Assembly (NCBI RefSeq): GCF_010587385.1
Contig: NZ_CP047476.1
Coordinates: 744,001-808,000 of the forward strand
Origin: Vibrio astriarenae
Lineage (GTDB): Bacteria > Pseudomonadota > Gammaproteobacteria > Enterobacterales > Vibrionaceae
Length of the DNA: 64,000 nucleotides
Direction: 5' to 3'
Part shown: in pieces, positions 52,687-61,784 of the stretch
How positions within the stretch are numbered: the stretch's first letter is position 1
Layout of the letters: the number at the start of each line of letters is the position of its first letter
The notes under the pieces: generated by a model
Database searches by the model: none
What the model saw: the letters and a program-made list of their open reading frames with translations, nothing else
Told to the model about the DNA's origin: nothing
Made by a program: the position numbers and the translations under genes

Positions 52687-54555
52687 ATGGGTTCTTCTAT
52701 CACCCCCAATATTCGCGACTTTCTCACCAGGCTAGATCCATTTGATAAGCTCCCTTTGTCACTAGTCGAATCCCTATCAAACTCCGTGGTTGTAAAATAC
52801 CTAGCTAAGGATGAAGTCATCACATTCAGTGCTTTATGTACAAAACGTTATCTATATATTGTTAGAACGGGAGCCATTGAGCAGCGCAGTCGTAATGGTT
52901 CACTTCGGGCCCGCTTAGGCATAGATGACCAATTTGGTTTTACCTTTTTAGCTCCGCTAGAAAAAGCGGAAGATGGGTACGAAGCACAAGCCATCGAAGA
53001 TTCTCTTCTGTATTTAGTCCCTCACCATGAACTCACTAGGATCTGTCAGCAACACCCAGAGTTTGCCGACTACTTCGCTTCTCAAGCAACCAGACGTTTA
53101 TCCACAGCAGTAAAGCATGCTGTACGAAAAGAAGATAAAGGACTATTCTTTCGTCAAATCAGTGAGATAGCAAGTAAGAACATTGCAATTGTCGATCACA
53201 CCGATTCCATAAAGTCTGTTGCCAAAATAATGTGTGGAGATCAAAGAAGCTCTTGTGCTGTTGTCATGCAAGAAGAGGATATTGTTGGAATGGTAACAGA
53301 TCGGGATATGACGAGAAGTGTTGTGGCGGAAGAAATATCGACTGAACTTCCTATATCCTGTGTCATGAACACTAAACCTATTCTGGTCAATAGTGAAGAT
53401 AAGGTGATACAAGCTATCTCGCTAATGCTCCAATATAATGTTCGTTGTTTACCAGTTGTCAAAGAGGGTAAAGTATCAGGCCTTCTTACCACGACCCATC
53501 TTGTACATAACCACAAAACACAATCGCTATTTCTGATAGAAAAAATTAAGTATGCCGACTCCATTGACGCCCTATCAGCCCTGAGAGAAGAAAAACAGAC
53601 GATATTCCAAGCGCTCGTTGAAAGCGGAATTAGCGCTGAAATCCAAGGGCAAGTGATGTCTATGATTATGGATGCTTTTACGCGCAGAATTATTCAACTC
53701 ACAGAAAAGTCACTCGGTGCTCCTCCTTGTGACTATGCATGGTTAGTTGCTGGCTCACACGCTCGCAATGAAGTCCACATGCTATCGGATCAAGATAGTG
53801 CCATTGTGCTTTCTGATGATGCGAAAGACGAAGACTATCACTACTTTAACTACCTTGCGATGAGAGTTTGTAATGGACTTGCTGCCTGCGGCTATCCCCT
53901 CTGCGACGGAAAGTATATGGCGGCAAATAAAAAGTGGTGCCAACCAATATCTCGCTGGAAAGAGTACTACCACAAGTGGGTATTGAGTCCTGAATACAAC
54001 AAATTGCTGAGCGTCAGTGTATTCCTAGAAGTTCGAGCTATCTATGGTAACGCGGACTTGATTGACACTGTTCAAGCACATATGCATCAATGCATCCAAA
54101 AGAATCCTCGTTTCATTCCAGCACTCACTCGAGACGCTATAGAGACTCAACCACCACTTGGTATCTTTAATAGTCTTGTCTTAGAAAAGGGGGGAAAGAA
54201 CAGCAATACTCTCAATATCAAAAAGTACGCGCTCAATCTAATCATTGATCTTGCACGTATTTTCAGTCTGGCAGCAGGAGGCTCATTAACTGGAACGGAA
54301 GAGCGTTTTCGTTATGCTGCTGAGCATGGCACGATGTCATTAGACACATGTGAAAACATCATTGGCGCATTTCGCTTTATCACTCATGTTCGTTTTCGCC
54401 ACCAGCTTAATGCCATTTTGAATGGCAAAACACCAGATAATCACATTGCGCCTGACCAATTCAGCAGTTTTGAGCGCAAACACCTCAAGGAAGCATTTAA
54501 AATCATTAGCGAGCTACAGGACGTAGCCAAACTTCGTTTTGTAAAAGGCAGTTAA
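52687..54555 (+). CDS. cNMP-binding, CBS and DUF294 nucleotidyltransferase protein
   Basis: A 622-residue cytoplasmic protein. In order: a cyclic-nucleotide-binding-like domain (about residues 15-145), two CBS domains (about 165-280, DRDMTRSVV and VRCLPVVKEGKVSGLL), a DUF294 nucleotidyltransferase domain (about 330-460, with LVAGSHARNEVHMLSDQDSA) and a DUF294 C-terminal helical domain (about 490-620). These proteins are thought to be nucleotide-controlled transferases acting on a signalling partner. It is followed at 2 bp by the DnaQ-like exonuclease; the same pair stands next to acetate-permease genes in other Vibrio as I recall. The start has CTGGAG upstream. Confidence 0.85.
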   Translation: MGSSITPNIRDFLTRLDPFDKLPLSLVESLSNSVVVKYLAKDEVITFSALCTKRYLYIVRTGAIEQRSRNGSLRARLGIDDQFGFTFLAPLEKAEDGYEAQAIEDSLLYLVPHHELTRICQQHPEFADYFASQATRRLSTAVKHAVRKEDKGLFFRQISEIASKNIAIVDHTDSIKSVAKIMCGDQRSSCAVVMQEEDIVGMVTDRDMTRSVVAEEISTELPISCVMNTKPILVNSEDKVIQAISLMLQYNVRCLPVVKEGKVSGLLTTTHLVHNHKTQSLFLIEKIKYADSIDALSALREEKQTIFQALVESGISAEIQGQVMSMIMDAFTRRIIQLTEKSLGAPPCDYAWLVAGSHARNEVHMLSDQDSAIVLSDDAKDEDYHYFNYLAMRVCNGLAACGYPLCDGKYMAANKKWCQPISRWKEYYHKWVLSPEYNKLLSVSVFLEVRAIYGNADLIDTVQAHMHQCIQKNPRFIPALTRDAIETQPPLGIFNSLVLEKGGKNSNTLNIKKYALNLIIDLARIFSLAAGGSLTGTEERFRYAAEHGTMSLDTCENIIGAFRFITHVRFRHQLNAILNGKTPDNHIAPDQFSSFERKHLKEAFKIISELQDVAKLRFVKGS

Positions 54556-54557
54556 TC

Positions 54558-55268
54558 ATGTTCAATCGTTGGTTTGGAAAGTCCTCTACACAGTGTCAAG
54601 AGGCGTTAAGACAATCTATCGCACCCAACTCGTCATACAGTTCTGCGTTAGATAGCTATCTACGCCACCCACAACCCTCCCTTTCTGAAGACCTAATTAG
54701 CCAACAATTTGTCGCACTAGACTTCGAAATGACCGGGCTTGAAGCTAAGCGTGACAAAATACTCTCTATCGGCCTCGTCCACTTAAATTGCTATGAAATC
54801 AATCTATGCAGTAGCCATGAAATTTATCTCGACCACGGAGACTATGTTAAAAAAGAAAGTGCCGAGATAAATGAAATTGTTCCACAACAATTACTCAATG
54901 CTACTGCACCCACTGCAGCACTTGACGAACTGCTAACGCATTTAGAAGGTAAAATCGTTGTCGCCCATAGTGCATGTATTGAGCGTAGCTTTCTCAATGC
55001 GCAAGTCAAAGCGACCTATGGATTAGAGCGCCTCCCTTGCCATTTTGTTGACACTCTACAGCTGGAAAAAAAATACAGCTATGCTGGACTGTCCAAGATT
55101 CATCAAAGCTATCAACTCAACGACCTTCGTCGTCACTATAATTTACCTGACTACTACGCTCACTCAGCGGCCAGTGATGCTCTAGCTTGTGCCGAGCTGT
55201 TTATCGTGCAACTTAGCAAGTTAAAACTGAAGTTTGAGAGCAAAATATCTGACGTCATCATCAGCTAA
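54558..55268 (+). CDS. DnaQ-like 3'-5' exonuclease
   Basis: A 236-residue member of the DEDDh exonuclease family (DNA polymerase III epsilon-like). The acidic residues are in FVALDFEMTGLE (about residues 51-62), VAHSACIERSFL (Asp site replaced by Glu-like ACIE; about 130-142) and YYAHSAASDALA (His and Asp, about 195-206). It is coupled to the DUF294 gene (2-bp gap). It might degrade RNA or DNA in a signalling role rather than in replication. A strong hairpin terminator follows. Confidence 0.82.
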   Translation: MFNRWFGKSSTQCQEALRQSIAPNSSYSSALDSYLRHPQPSLSEDLISQQFVALDFEMTGLEAKRDKILSIGLVHLNCYEINLCSSHEIYLDHGDYVKKESAEINEIVPQQLLNATAPTAALDELLTHLEGKIVVAHSACIERSFLNAQVKATYGLERLPCHFVDTLQLEKKYSYAGLSKIHQSYQLNDLRRHYNLPDYYAHSAASDALACAELFIVQLSKLKLKFESKISDVIIS

Positions 55269-55286
55269 CTGTAAATCTAACTTTGA

Positions 55287-55314
55287 GCCATGCAACTCAC
55301 ATTGCATGGCTTTT
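55287..55314 (+). terminator. Terminator after the exonuclease gene
   Basis: GCCATGCAA-CTCACA-TTGCATGGC followed by TTTT. Confidence 0.85.
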
Positions 55315-55653
55315 CTATACTTGCATATCAACACTTCGTGCCATCGCTCTCATATGACTTGCAAACGGTCCAGATTCACAGAAATGAGAAGTCGATATCA
55401 AAGTTACCAGTAACGTTATATCGATGTAGAATCTAACAGGCGTTTGAGAAGTCTAAATACCGCCCACCCGCAACGCAATTAAGTAATACAATAACCTCAG
55501 AGATAAATAGACAGCCCTTTTGAAACAACAACTTAAGCACATAATACCAGTCCAATCTAAGTTAAAATGTATTATATGAGTAATATTCGACCTTCTCGCC
55601 GATACGTTTTCTTTTGAGCCACACCACAAAAGTCGACATCAGTCATAAAAATA

Positions 55654-55668
55654 TAAAACACCCTTTCA
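55654..55668. promoter_or_regulatory. KdgR-type operator
   Basis: TGAAAG-GGT-GTTTTA (minus strand), about 280 bp before the second symporter gene. Confidence 0.55.
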
Positions 55669-55949
55669 TAAAACTGCGAATGTGATTTTGATCTTATATT
55701 TTTGTCTTTGTTCCGACTAAATTACTCATCAAGCAAATGTGAGCAAAAAGCATCCACTAGAGAACGCTGCTCAGCTGGCAATATTTATTGGGAAGTCTAT
55801 TTACCGACAAATATCAGCCATCATCAATATTGGTTGCCCACAGAGTTATAAGTTCACAGGAAGTTGTAATGTTCAGCGAGAAGGTTGCTGTCATTCAACT
55901 GAATAATTTCAAATTACAAAATGCTGTCAAAGTATCAAAGGAGTTCAGG

Positions 55950-57719
55950 ATGAATATCGATATGCTCGTGGTGGGCGTTTACTTTATCTTTATGATCGCA
56001 ATTGGTGTGATCTTCAAACGATTTTCTGGTAGCAGTACCAGTGACTATTTCCGAGGTGGAGGCAAGATGTTGTGGTGGATGGTAGGTGCAACGGCCTTCA
56101 TGACCCAGTTCAGTGCATGGACCTTTACAGGCGCTGCAGGTAAAGCCTTCACCGATGGCTTCCCTATCATGGTTGTCTTTATGGCCAATGCTTTTGGCTT
56201 CCTAATATCATGGGTATTTTTTTCGTACCGCTTCCGTCAAATGCGTGTCGTCACTCCAATTGAGGGTGTCAAACGCCGGTTCGGCGCCACAAACGAACAG
56301 GTGTTTACATGGGCGACTATGCCAACAAGTATTGTCTACACCGGGATTTGGTTGAATGGCCTTGCGCTGTTTGTGAGTGCCGTATTCAAAGTAGACATCG
56401 AAACAACGATTGTTGTCACAGGTCTAATTGTCCTTTTCATTTCCATTATTGGGGGCGCTTGGGGAGTGGTAGCTTCGGACTTTGTCCAGATGGTAGTGAT
56501 CATGGCTGTGACCGTCGTGTGTGCAGTCGTGGCATTATTTAAAATTGGCGGACCGAGCAACCTAATTGAACAATTCCCTGCCGAATCAATCATGGGTTCT
56601 AATATGAACTACCCTTTGCTGTTCGTTGCGTGGTTCATCTTCATGTTTGTTAAACAGCTGCAAAATATTAACAACATGCAGGACTCTTACCGTTTCTTAA
56701 CAGCAAAAGATTCGACCAATGCGCGAAAGGCCGCACTACTCGCTTTCGTACTCATGCTGATTGGCCCTGTAATCTGGTTCCTACCACCATGGGTTACAGC
56801 CGTCATGTACCCAGAAGCCGCAACCGTGCACAGTGCTGAGCTTGGCAAAAAAGCAGCCGATGCTGTTTACCTTGTTTTTGTTGAGAAAGCCATGCCGGTT
56901 GGTATGGTTGGGTTACTCATGTCTGCAGTCTTTGCGGCGACAATGTCTTCCATGGACTCTGGGCTGAATAGAAACTCCGGCATTTTTGTCCGCAACTTCT
57001 ACGCGCCTATCATTGATAAAAAGGCTGATGACAAAAAGCTTTTGCGTGTAAGCCAAATCGTGACCGGATGTTTTGGTATTTTGATTATCTTAGTCGCTCT
57101 ATTCATTAATTCGCTCAGAGGCCTGAGTCTTTTTGATGCGATGATGTATGTCAGTACGCTGCTTCAAATGCCTATTCTCGTACCTCTATTCTTTGGTGTC
57201 TTCATCAAGAAAACACCGGACTGGGCTGCATGGGCAACACTGCTTGTTGGTGTATTTGTCTCTTACATGGTGAGCTTTGTAATTACGGCAGATGTAATCG
57301 CAAACTGGCTAAACCTAGACACCCCTTTCACTGGGCGTGAAGCGAGTGATCTTAAAGTACTACTCGGTATCGTTGGTCATCTCTTTATTACTGGTGGTTT
57401 CTTCTGCCTAACAACCAAATTCTACAAAGAGCCTGCTAAAGCTCGAAGTGAAGAGTTACAAGCATTTTGGACAGATGTCGATACACCAGTGGTTGAAGAG
57501 CCTGGACAAGATGAATATGACCGCCAACAACGCTTAATGCTTGGAAAGCTAATTCTGGTATTTGGCGTGCTCGTCACTCTAATGGTCCTTATACCAAACC
57601 CAATGCTTGGCCGTTTAGCCTTTGTCTTCTGTGGAGCCGTCATTGTGACTGTTGGTGGCCTGTTGCTTAAGAGTGCCAAAGAGAACGAAACCTTCAATAC
57701 CACCATGTCTGCTGGATGA
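55950..57719 (+). CDS. Second sodium:solute symporter for uronates
   Basis: A 589-residue SSS-family protein, nearly the same as the one at 47158-48924 over its whole length. Differences are spread out and mostly conservative, and heavier in the loop around residue 280 and in the final 20 residues. I chose the ATG at 55950 (AAGGAG six bases upstream) because its first residues (MNIDMLVVGVYF) match the start of the sister protein. It leads the unit with the secreted lyase and porin. Two close copies may differ in oligomer size taken up. Confidence 0.88.
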   Translation: MNIDMLVVGVYFIFMIAIGVIFKRFSGSSTSDYFRGGGKMLWWMVGATAFMTQFSAWTFTGAAGKAFTDGFPIMVVFMANAFGFLISWVFFSYRFRQMRVVTPIEGVKRRFGATNEQVFTWATMPTSIVYTGIWLNGLALFVSAVFKVDIETTIVVTGLIVLFISIIGGAWGVVASDFVQMVVIMAVTVVCAVVALFKIGGPSNLIEQFPAESIMGSNMNYPLLFVAWFIFMFVKQLQNINNMQDSYRFLTAKDSTNARKAALLAFVLMLIGPVIWFLPPWVTAVMYPEAATVHSAELGKKAADAVYLVFVEKAMPVGMVGLLMSAVFAATMSSMDSGLNRNSGIFVRNFYAPIIDKKADDKKLLRVSQIVTGCFGILIILVALFINSLRGLSLFDAMMYVSTLLQMPILVPLFFGVFIKKTPDWAAWATLLVGVFVSYMVSFVITADVIANWLNLDTPFTGREASDLKVLLGIVGHLFITGGFFCLTTKFYKEPAKARSEELQAFWTDVDTPVVEEPGQDEYDRQQRLMLGKLILVFGVLVTLMVLIPNPMLGRLAFVFCGAVIVTVGGLLLKSAKENETFNTTMSAG

Positions 57720-57889
57720 TGTTTTGATTCTTAAACACCAAAAATGTTGAGTTAATTCAAATTCACTAGAGCAAAGCCAGTTCTCCAACGCTATTCGCAC
57801 ATGCTGATAGTGCTGGTTTTGCTCGGCCTTAAAAAACACAAACAAGCTAAATACTTTAAATTCGCTGTTAATTTACTGAAGGAAATACA

Positions 57890-59074
57890 ATGAGAATAAC
57901 AAAGGTTTGTACTGCTATTTCTTTAGCCTTGCTGATTTCTACAAGTGCTCATGCAACGATTGATTTTATCTCTTACGACAAAGACGCACTCTCTTTCAAT
58001 AAATCGGAGATCAGCAGTAAACAAGGGGCTTATGATGCTTTAATTAAAAAAGCAGATAAAGCGCTTAAAGCTGAGATTGATCCTGTCACAAACAAAACAC
58101 TGCTACCTGCTAGTGGTGATATTCATGACTACTTTAGCTTTGGCCCCTACTGGTGGCCAAACCCTGATACTGAAGATGGTCTTCCATATGTGCGCCGTGA
58201 TGGTGAGTACAATATGGCAACTAAAACAAAGGCAACGGACAAGCAACGCTTCATTCGCTTCGCCAATGACGTAAAAGATCTCGGTCTTGCCTACTACTTT
58301 AGCGACAACCAAGACTACGCAGATAAAGCTATCGCTCAGCTTGATGCCTGGTTTGTTAACCCTAAAACTCGCATGAACCCGAACCTTAATCATGCTCAAG
58401 CCATCCCTGGAGCTGTTGATGGTCGTGGTATTGGCATCATAGAAAGCCGCCTACTCATTCCTGTGTTGGACAGCGTCAATATTCTCAAAGAAAAAATGAC
58501 AAGCGAGCAATATGACGCTGTCGTTGGTTGGGTCGATGAGTTTAATCACTGGATGCTAACCAGCCAAAATGGTTTTGAAGAAGACAACTGGCATAACAAT
58601 CATGGTACGTGGTACGACGCACAAGTTGTCGCGTTTTCGCTGTTTGTTGGTAAACCAGAGATTGCCCAAAAGCGTCTTCAGATCACTCAGATGCGCCGAA
58701 TTGGTAGTCAGTTCAATATCGAAGGTGCACAGCATGGCGAACTGGAACGAACGAGACCGTGGCACTACTCAAACTTTAATTTAGAAGCCTACAGCCTACT
58801 GGGCCATTTTGGCGAAAAAGTAGATGTGGATGTTTGGAATTATGAAGTCGACAAACATGCGCTATCTAACGGGTATCGCTTCGTTGCTAAATACGTCAAC
58901 AGCCCAGAACAGTGGCAATACAACGACCTCAAAGGCTTCGATAGTTCGAAAGCCTACTCCAATATTCTTTATGCCAACCGTGCCTACGATGACGCTCAAA
59001 TCAAGCAAGCACTGGCGACGTTGCAAAATGATGAATCCAACAAAAACAAAGTAGAAAACCTACTCTTTAAATAA
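57890..59074 (+). CDS. Secreted lyase of the alginate-lyase superfamily
   Basis: A 394-residue exported protein with a signal peptide (cut after about residue 22, TSAHA). The Alginate_lyase (alpha/alpha) fold shows YFSFGPYWWPNPD (about residues 82-94), NHAQAIPGAVDGRGIGIIES (about 162-181), NNHGTWYDAQVVA (Asn-His site, about 239-251) and RPWHYSNFNLEAY (Tyr base region, about 288-300). The pattern matches PL5/PL38-type lyases, which cut alginate or glucuronan outside the inner membrane. It is followed immediately by a KdgM-type porin (TAATG overlap). The true substrate needs testing. GAAGGA precedes the ATG. Confidence 0.8.
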   Translation: MRITKVCTAISLALLISTSAHATIDFISYDKDALSFNKSEISSKQGAYDALIKKADKALKAEIDPVTNKTLLPASGDIHDYFSFGPYWWPNPDTEDGLPYVRRDGEYNMATKTKATDKQRFIRFANDVKDLGLAYYFSDNQDYADKAIAQLDAWFVNPKTRMNPNLNHAQAIPGAVDGRGIGIIESRLLIPVLDSVNILKEKMTSEQYDAVVGWVDEFNHWMLTSQNGFEEDNWHNNHGTWYDAQVVAFSLFVGKPEIAQKRLQITQMRRIGSQFNIEGAQHGELERTRPWHYSNFNLEAYSLLGHFGEKVDVDVWNYEVDKHALSNGYRFVAKYVNSPEQWQYNDLKGFDSSKAYSNILYANRAYDDAQIKQALATLQNDESNKNKVENLLFK

Positions 59075-59085
59075 TGGTAATTAAG

Positions 59086-59760
59086 ATGAAAAAACTAAAC
59101 AAAAACCTTTTAACTGCTGCATTGGTCATGTGTGCCAGTGCTTCTGTTTCTGCTGCTTCTCTCGACTTCAGACAAGAATACAAACATGACAGCAAAACCT
59201 ATGCAAGTAGGGTAAAAATTGGTGGTGGTGTAGGTAACTACTACTTCGGTGTTGAAGCCATGCAAGAAGGCAAGCCATTCTCAGAGTGGGAGTCTAAAGG
59301 CAATGAATTTGATTTTGGTTACAGACATAAAATTGATGACCATTGGTCAATTATCCCAGGTATGCCAATTACTTTCCTCAAGGGTCATGTAACTTACAAA
59401 CCCCAAGTGCGTGTGCAATATAAGTTCGATTCTGGTCTAACCGCTAAACTACGCTACCGTCATGAATTTAGAGATTTTTCGGATGACCGTTCTAGTGAAC
59501 AAAAGAGCAAAGTAACGGCAAACCTCGACTATAACTATAACTACTTCCAATTTGGCTTGGAGGGTAACTATGAGAAGGGGCTCGATGACCAGGTATTCTT
59601 TGACAACGGTGATTCAAACTGGGATGCCGTGTTTAAACTAGGCTACAAAGGTCAAGATTGGAGCTGGAGACCTTATGTTGAGTTTGCCAATGTTTCAGTA
59701 TCAAGCAAAAGTAGTGACCGACAACTGAGAAGTCGTGTCGGTATCACGTACAGCTGGTAA
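59086..59760 (+). CDS. KdgM-family oligouronate porin
   Basis: A 224-residue outer-membrane protein. It has a signal peptide (MKKLNKNLL to about residue 23, SVSAAS), then alternating beta strands rich in aromatic and charged residues (RVQYKF, LRYRHEFRDF, WSWRPYVEFANV) and a C-terminal ITYSW with final aromatic residue, typical of beta-barrel insertion. KdgM-type 12-strand porins admit acidic oligosaccharides. I prefer the ATG at 59086 to one four codons earlier because it begins a normal signal peptide. Confidence 0.85.
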   Translation: MKKLNKNLLTAALVMCASASVSAASLDFRQEYKHDSKTYASRVKIGGGVGNYYFGVEAMQEGKPFSEWESKGNEFDFGYRHKIDDHWSIIPGMPITFLKGHVTYKPQVRVQYKFDSGLTAKLRYRHEFRDFSDDRSSEQKSKVTANLDYNYNYFQFGLEGNYEKGLDDQVFFDNGDSNWDAVFKLGYKGQDWSWRPYVEFANVSVSSKSSDRQLRSRVGITYSW

Positions 59761-59777
59761 ACATACTTCTAATAATC

Positions 59778-59813
59778 AAAAGCTAAGACGCGTTTTGCGC
59801 TCTTAGCTTTTTT
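59778..59813 (+). terminator. Terminator after the porin gene
   Basis: AAAAGCTAAGA and TCTTAGCTTTT pair around a short loop and end in six T. Confidence 0.9.
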
Positions 59814-59893
59814 GTCTCATTACCCTATGTGCTGGATAGACAATGAGTTTAACTGCAAAACGCTATAGACATCCCATCAAACACAAATTAAAA

Positions 59894-59908
59894 TGAAACG
59901 AGGTTTTA
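59894..59908. promoter_or_regulatory. KdgR-type operator
   Basis: TGAAAC-GAG-GTTTTA, about 225 bp before the kdgK start. Confidence 0.6.
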
Positions 59909-60133
59909 TTAATTTCAATTAAAGCATTCGAATTAGATGACATTGCAGTGTGAGTGAAAGGGTTCTACTCAAAATGACTTATCTTGGTTAATGCGGTAAA
60001 TGGAGGAGTAGCCTTCCCCCCTTTGGCTACTCCTTCATTTGCACCATTAAGGTAACTCAACAGCAATAGACAAAAAATCAGAATATTGCACACGTAATCT
60101 GAAACTTAAAGAGTGCAAACAAGAGTAAATACA

Positions 60134-61060
60134 ATGATTCAATACAAAATTGCCGTGTTAGGCGAATGCATGGTTGAGCTGCAAAACCGCGATGGTGAGC
60201 TCAAGCAAACTTTTGGTGGTGATACCCTCAATTCGGCACTTTATCTTTCTCGACTTACCAAAGCACACGACATCAGTGTAAGTTATGTCACCGCGCTTGG
60301 TCGTGACCCATTCAGTATGGAGATGCTTCAAGCATGGCAGGAAGAGGGTATTGATACCGAGACTGTGCTCCAGATTACTGACAAAACACCGGGCATCTAT
60401 TACATCGAGACTGATGACACCGGCGAGCGCAGCTTCCATTACTGGCGCAGCGATTCAGCGGCAAAGTTTGTTTTTGACCAGCCAGAATCGGATACGCTTA
60501 TCTGCAAGCTTTTTGCTTATGACGCTATCTACATGAGTGGCATTACACTAGCTATTCTTACTGAGAATGGTCGTCAAAACCTCCTGTCTTTCCTCGACGC
60601 TTACAGAGCACAGGGAGGCAAAGTGATTTTCGATAATAACTACCGACCGAAACTTTGGAGCAACGCTGACGAAGCTCAATCTTGGTATCTAAAAGTCCTC
60701 AAGTACACCGATATCGCTTTGCTCACTTACGATGATGACCAACTTCTGTTCGGTGATACTCAACTTGAGCAATGTGTTGAGCGCACTTCAGCCTTGGGTG
60801 TTAAAGAGATCATCATTAAACGTGGTAGTGATGCGTGCTTAGTGGTCGAAGACAGCGAACAAAATTACGTTTCAGCCAACAAAATCACTAATGTTGTTGA
60901 TACAACAGCGGCAGGTGATTCATTCAGCGCTGGTTTCATGGCTAAACGTTTCACTGGGGGCTCAGCCCAAGAGGCGGCATCAACTGGTCACCTCGTTGCC
61001 GGTACCGTGATCCAGCACAAAGGTGCGATTATCCCCCGCGATGTCATGCCAGAACTATAA
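60134..61060 (+). CDS. kdgK: 2-keto-3-deoxygluconate kinase
   Basis: A 308-residue member of the PfkB/ribokinase family. It has GECMVELQ near the start, FGGDTLNSALYLSRL (substrate site, about residues 28-42), RPKLWS, IKRGSDACLVV and the anion-hole and base motif TTAAGDSFSAGFMA (Asp as base, about 254-267). It phosphorylates KDG to KDPG. The ATG at 60134 is preferred to a GTG seven codons earlier. It is followed at 26 bp by eda, and the two convert KDG to pyruvate and glyceraldehyde-3-phosphate. Confidence 0.93.
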   Translation: MIQYKIAVLGECMVELQNRDGELKQTFGGDTLNSALYLSRLTKAHDISVSYVTALGRDPFSMEMLQAWQEEGIDTETVLQITDKTPGIYYIETDDTGERSFHYWRSDSAAKFVFDQPESDTLICKLFAYDAIYMSGITLAILTENGRQNLLSFLDAYRAQGGKVIFDNNYRPKLWSNADEAQSWYLKVLKYTDIALLTYDDDQLLFGDTQLEQCVERTSALGVKEIIIKRGSDACLVVEDSEQNYVSANKITNVVDTTAAGDSFSAGFMAKRFTGGSAQEAASTGHLVAGTVIQHKGAIIPRDVMPEL

Positions 61061-61086
61061 GCCCATAATTTAGAGAGAAAATTTCA

Positions 61087-61710
61087 ATGGCAACACTAAA
61101 CGAACAACTTGCAAACCTTAAAGTTATTCCTGTTATTGCGATCAACAAAGTGGAACATGCAATTCCATTAGGTCGTGCTCTAGTTGAAAACGGCATGCCT
61201 TGCGCAGAAATCACGCTGCGTACTGAGTGTGCAATCGAAGCAATCCGTGCAATGCGTAAAGAGTTCCCAGAGATGCTGATTGGCTCAGGTACTGTTCTAA
61301 CAAACGAGCAAGTTGACGCTTCAATCGATGCTGGTGTTGACTTCATTGTAAGTCCTGGGTTTAACCCACGTACAGTTCAGTACTGTCTAGATAAAGGCGT
61401 TGCGATCGTTCCTGGCGTAAACAACCCAAGCCTAGTTGAGCAAGCGATGGAAATGGGTCTTCGTACTCTTAAATTCTTCCCCGCAGAACCTTCTGGCGGC
61501 GTGCCTATGCTTAAAGCACTTACTGCAGTGTATCCAATAAACTTTATGCCTACAGGTGGCGTAAGCCTTAAAAATGTTGATGATTACTTGTCTATACCTT
61601 CAGTAGTGGCATGTGGTGGTACTTGGATGGTTCCGACCAACCTAATGGACGAGGGAAAATGGGATGAACTGGGCAAACTAGTGCGTGACGCCGTAACTCA
61701 CGTAGCCTAA
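61087..61710 (+). CDS. eda: KDPG/KHG aldolase
   Basis: A 207-residue class I aldolase of the Entner-Doudoroff pathway. It has the acid-base glutamate in CAEITLRTE (about residue 44) and the Schiff-base lysine in LKFFPAEPSGG (about 131). GSGTVL and SPGFNP line the phosphate and carboxylate sites. It splits KDPG into pyruvate and glyceraldehyde-3-phosphate, the last step of uronate breakdown here. It shares the operon with kdgK and is followed by a strong terminator. Confidence 0.95.
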   Translation: MATLNEQLANLKVIPVIAINKVEHAIPLGRALVENGMPCAEITLRTECAIEAIRAMRKEFPEMLIGSGTVLTNEQVDASIDAGVDFIVSPGFNPRTVQYCLDKGVAIVPGVNNPSLVEQAMEMGLRTLKFFPAEPSGGVPMLKALTAVYPINFMPTGGVSLKNVDDYLSIPSVVACGGTWMVPTNLMDEGKWDELGKLVRDAVTHVA

Positions 61711-61729
61711 CACTCCACTATCGATAATG

Positions 61730-61764
61730 CGTGGCCTACTCTGTTATCAGGCCACGTTTATTTT
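61730..61764 (+). terminator. Terminator after eda
   Basis: CGTGGCCT and AGGCCACG around an 11-nt loop, followed by TTTATTTT. Confidence 0.9.
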
Positions 61765-61784
61765 GGTGTATACGTCACTGTCTT

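Larger units (their letters stand above)
55269..55949. other. Intergenic region, about 680 bp
   Basis: It holds the terminator of the exonuclease gene and a KdgR-type operator (55654-55668). The AT-rich promoter region of the second symporter follows. An in-frame extension of the symporter to 55788 has no ribosome site and is not part of the protein family, so I treat it as untranslated leader. Confidence 0.6.
59761..60133. other. Intergenic region, about 370 bp
   Basis: It holds a strong terminator (59778-59813), a KdgR-type operator (59894-59908) and the promoter region of kdgK. A further GC-containing inverted repeat (GGAGTAGCC and GGCTACTCC, about 60,004-60,030) could be a second hairpin in the kdgK leader. 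Confidence 0.6.
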
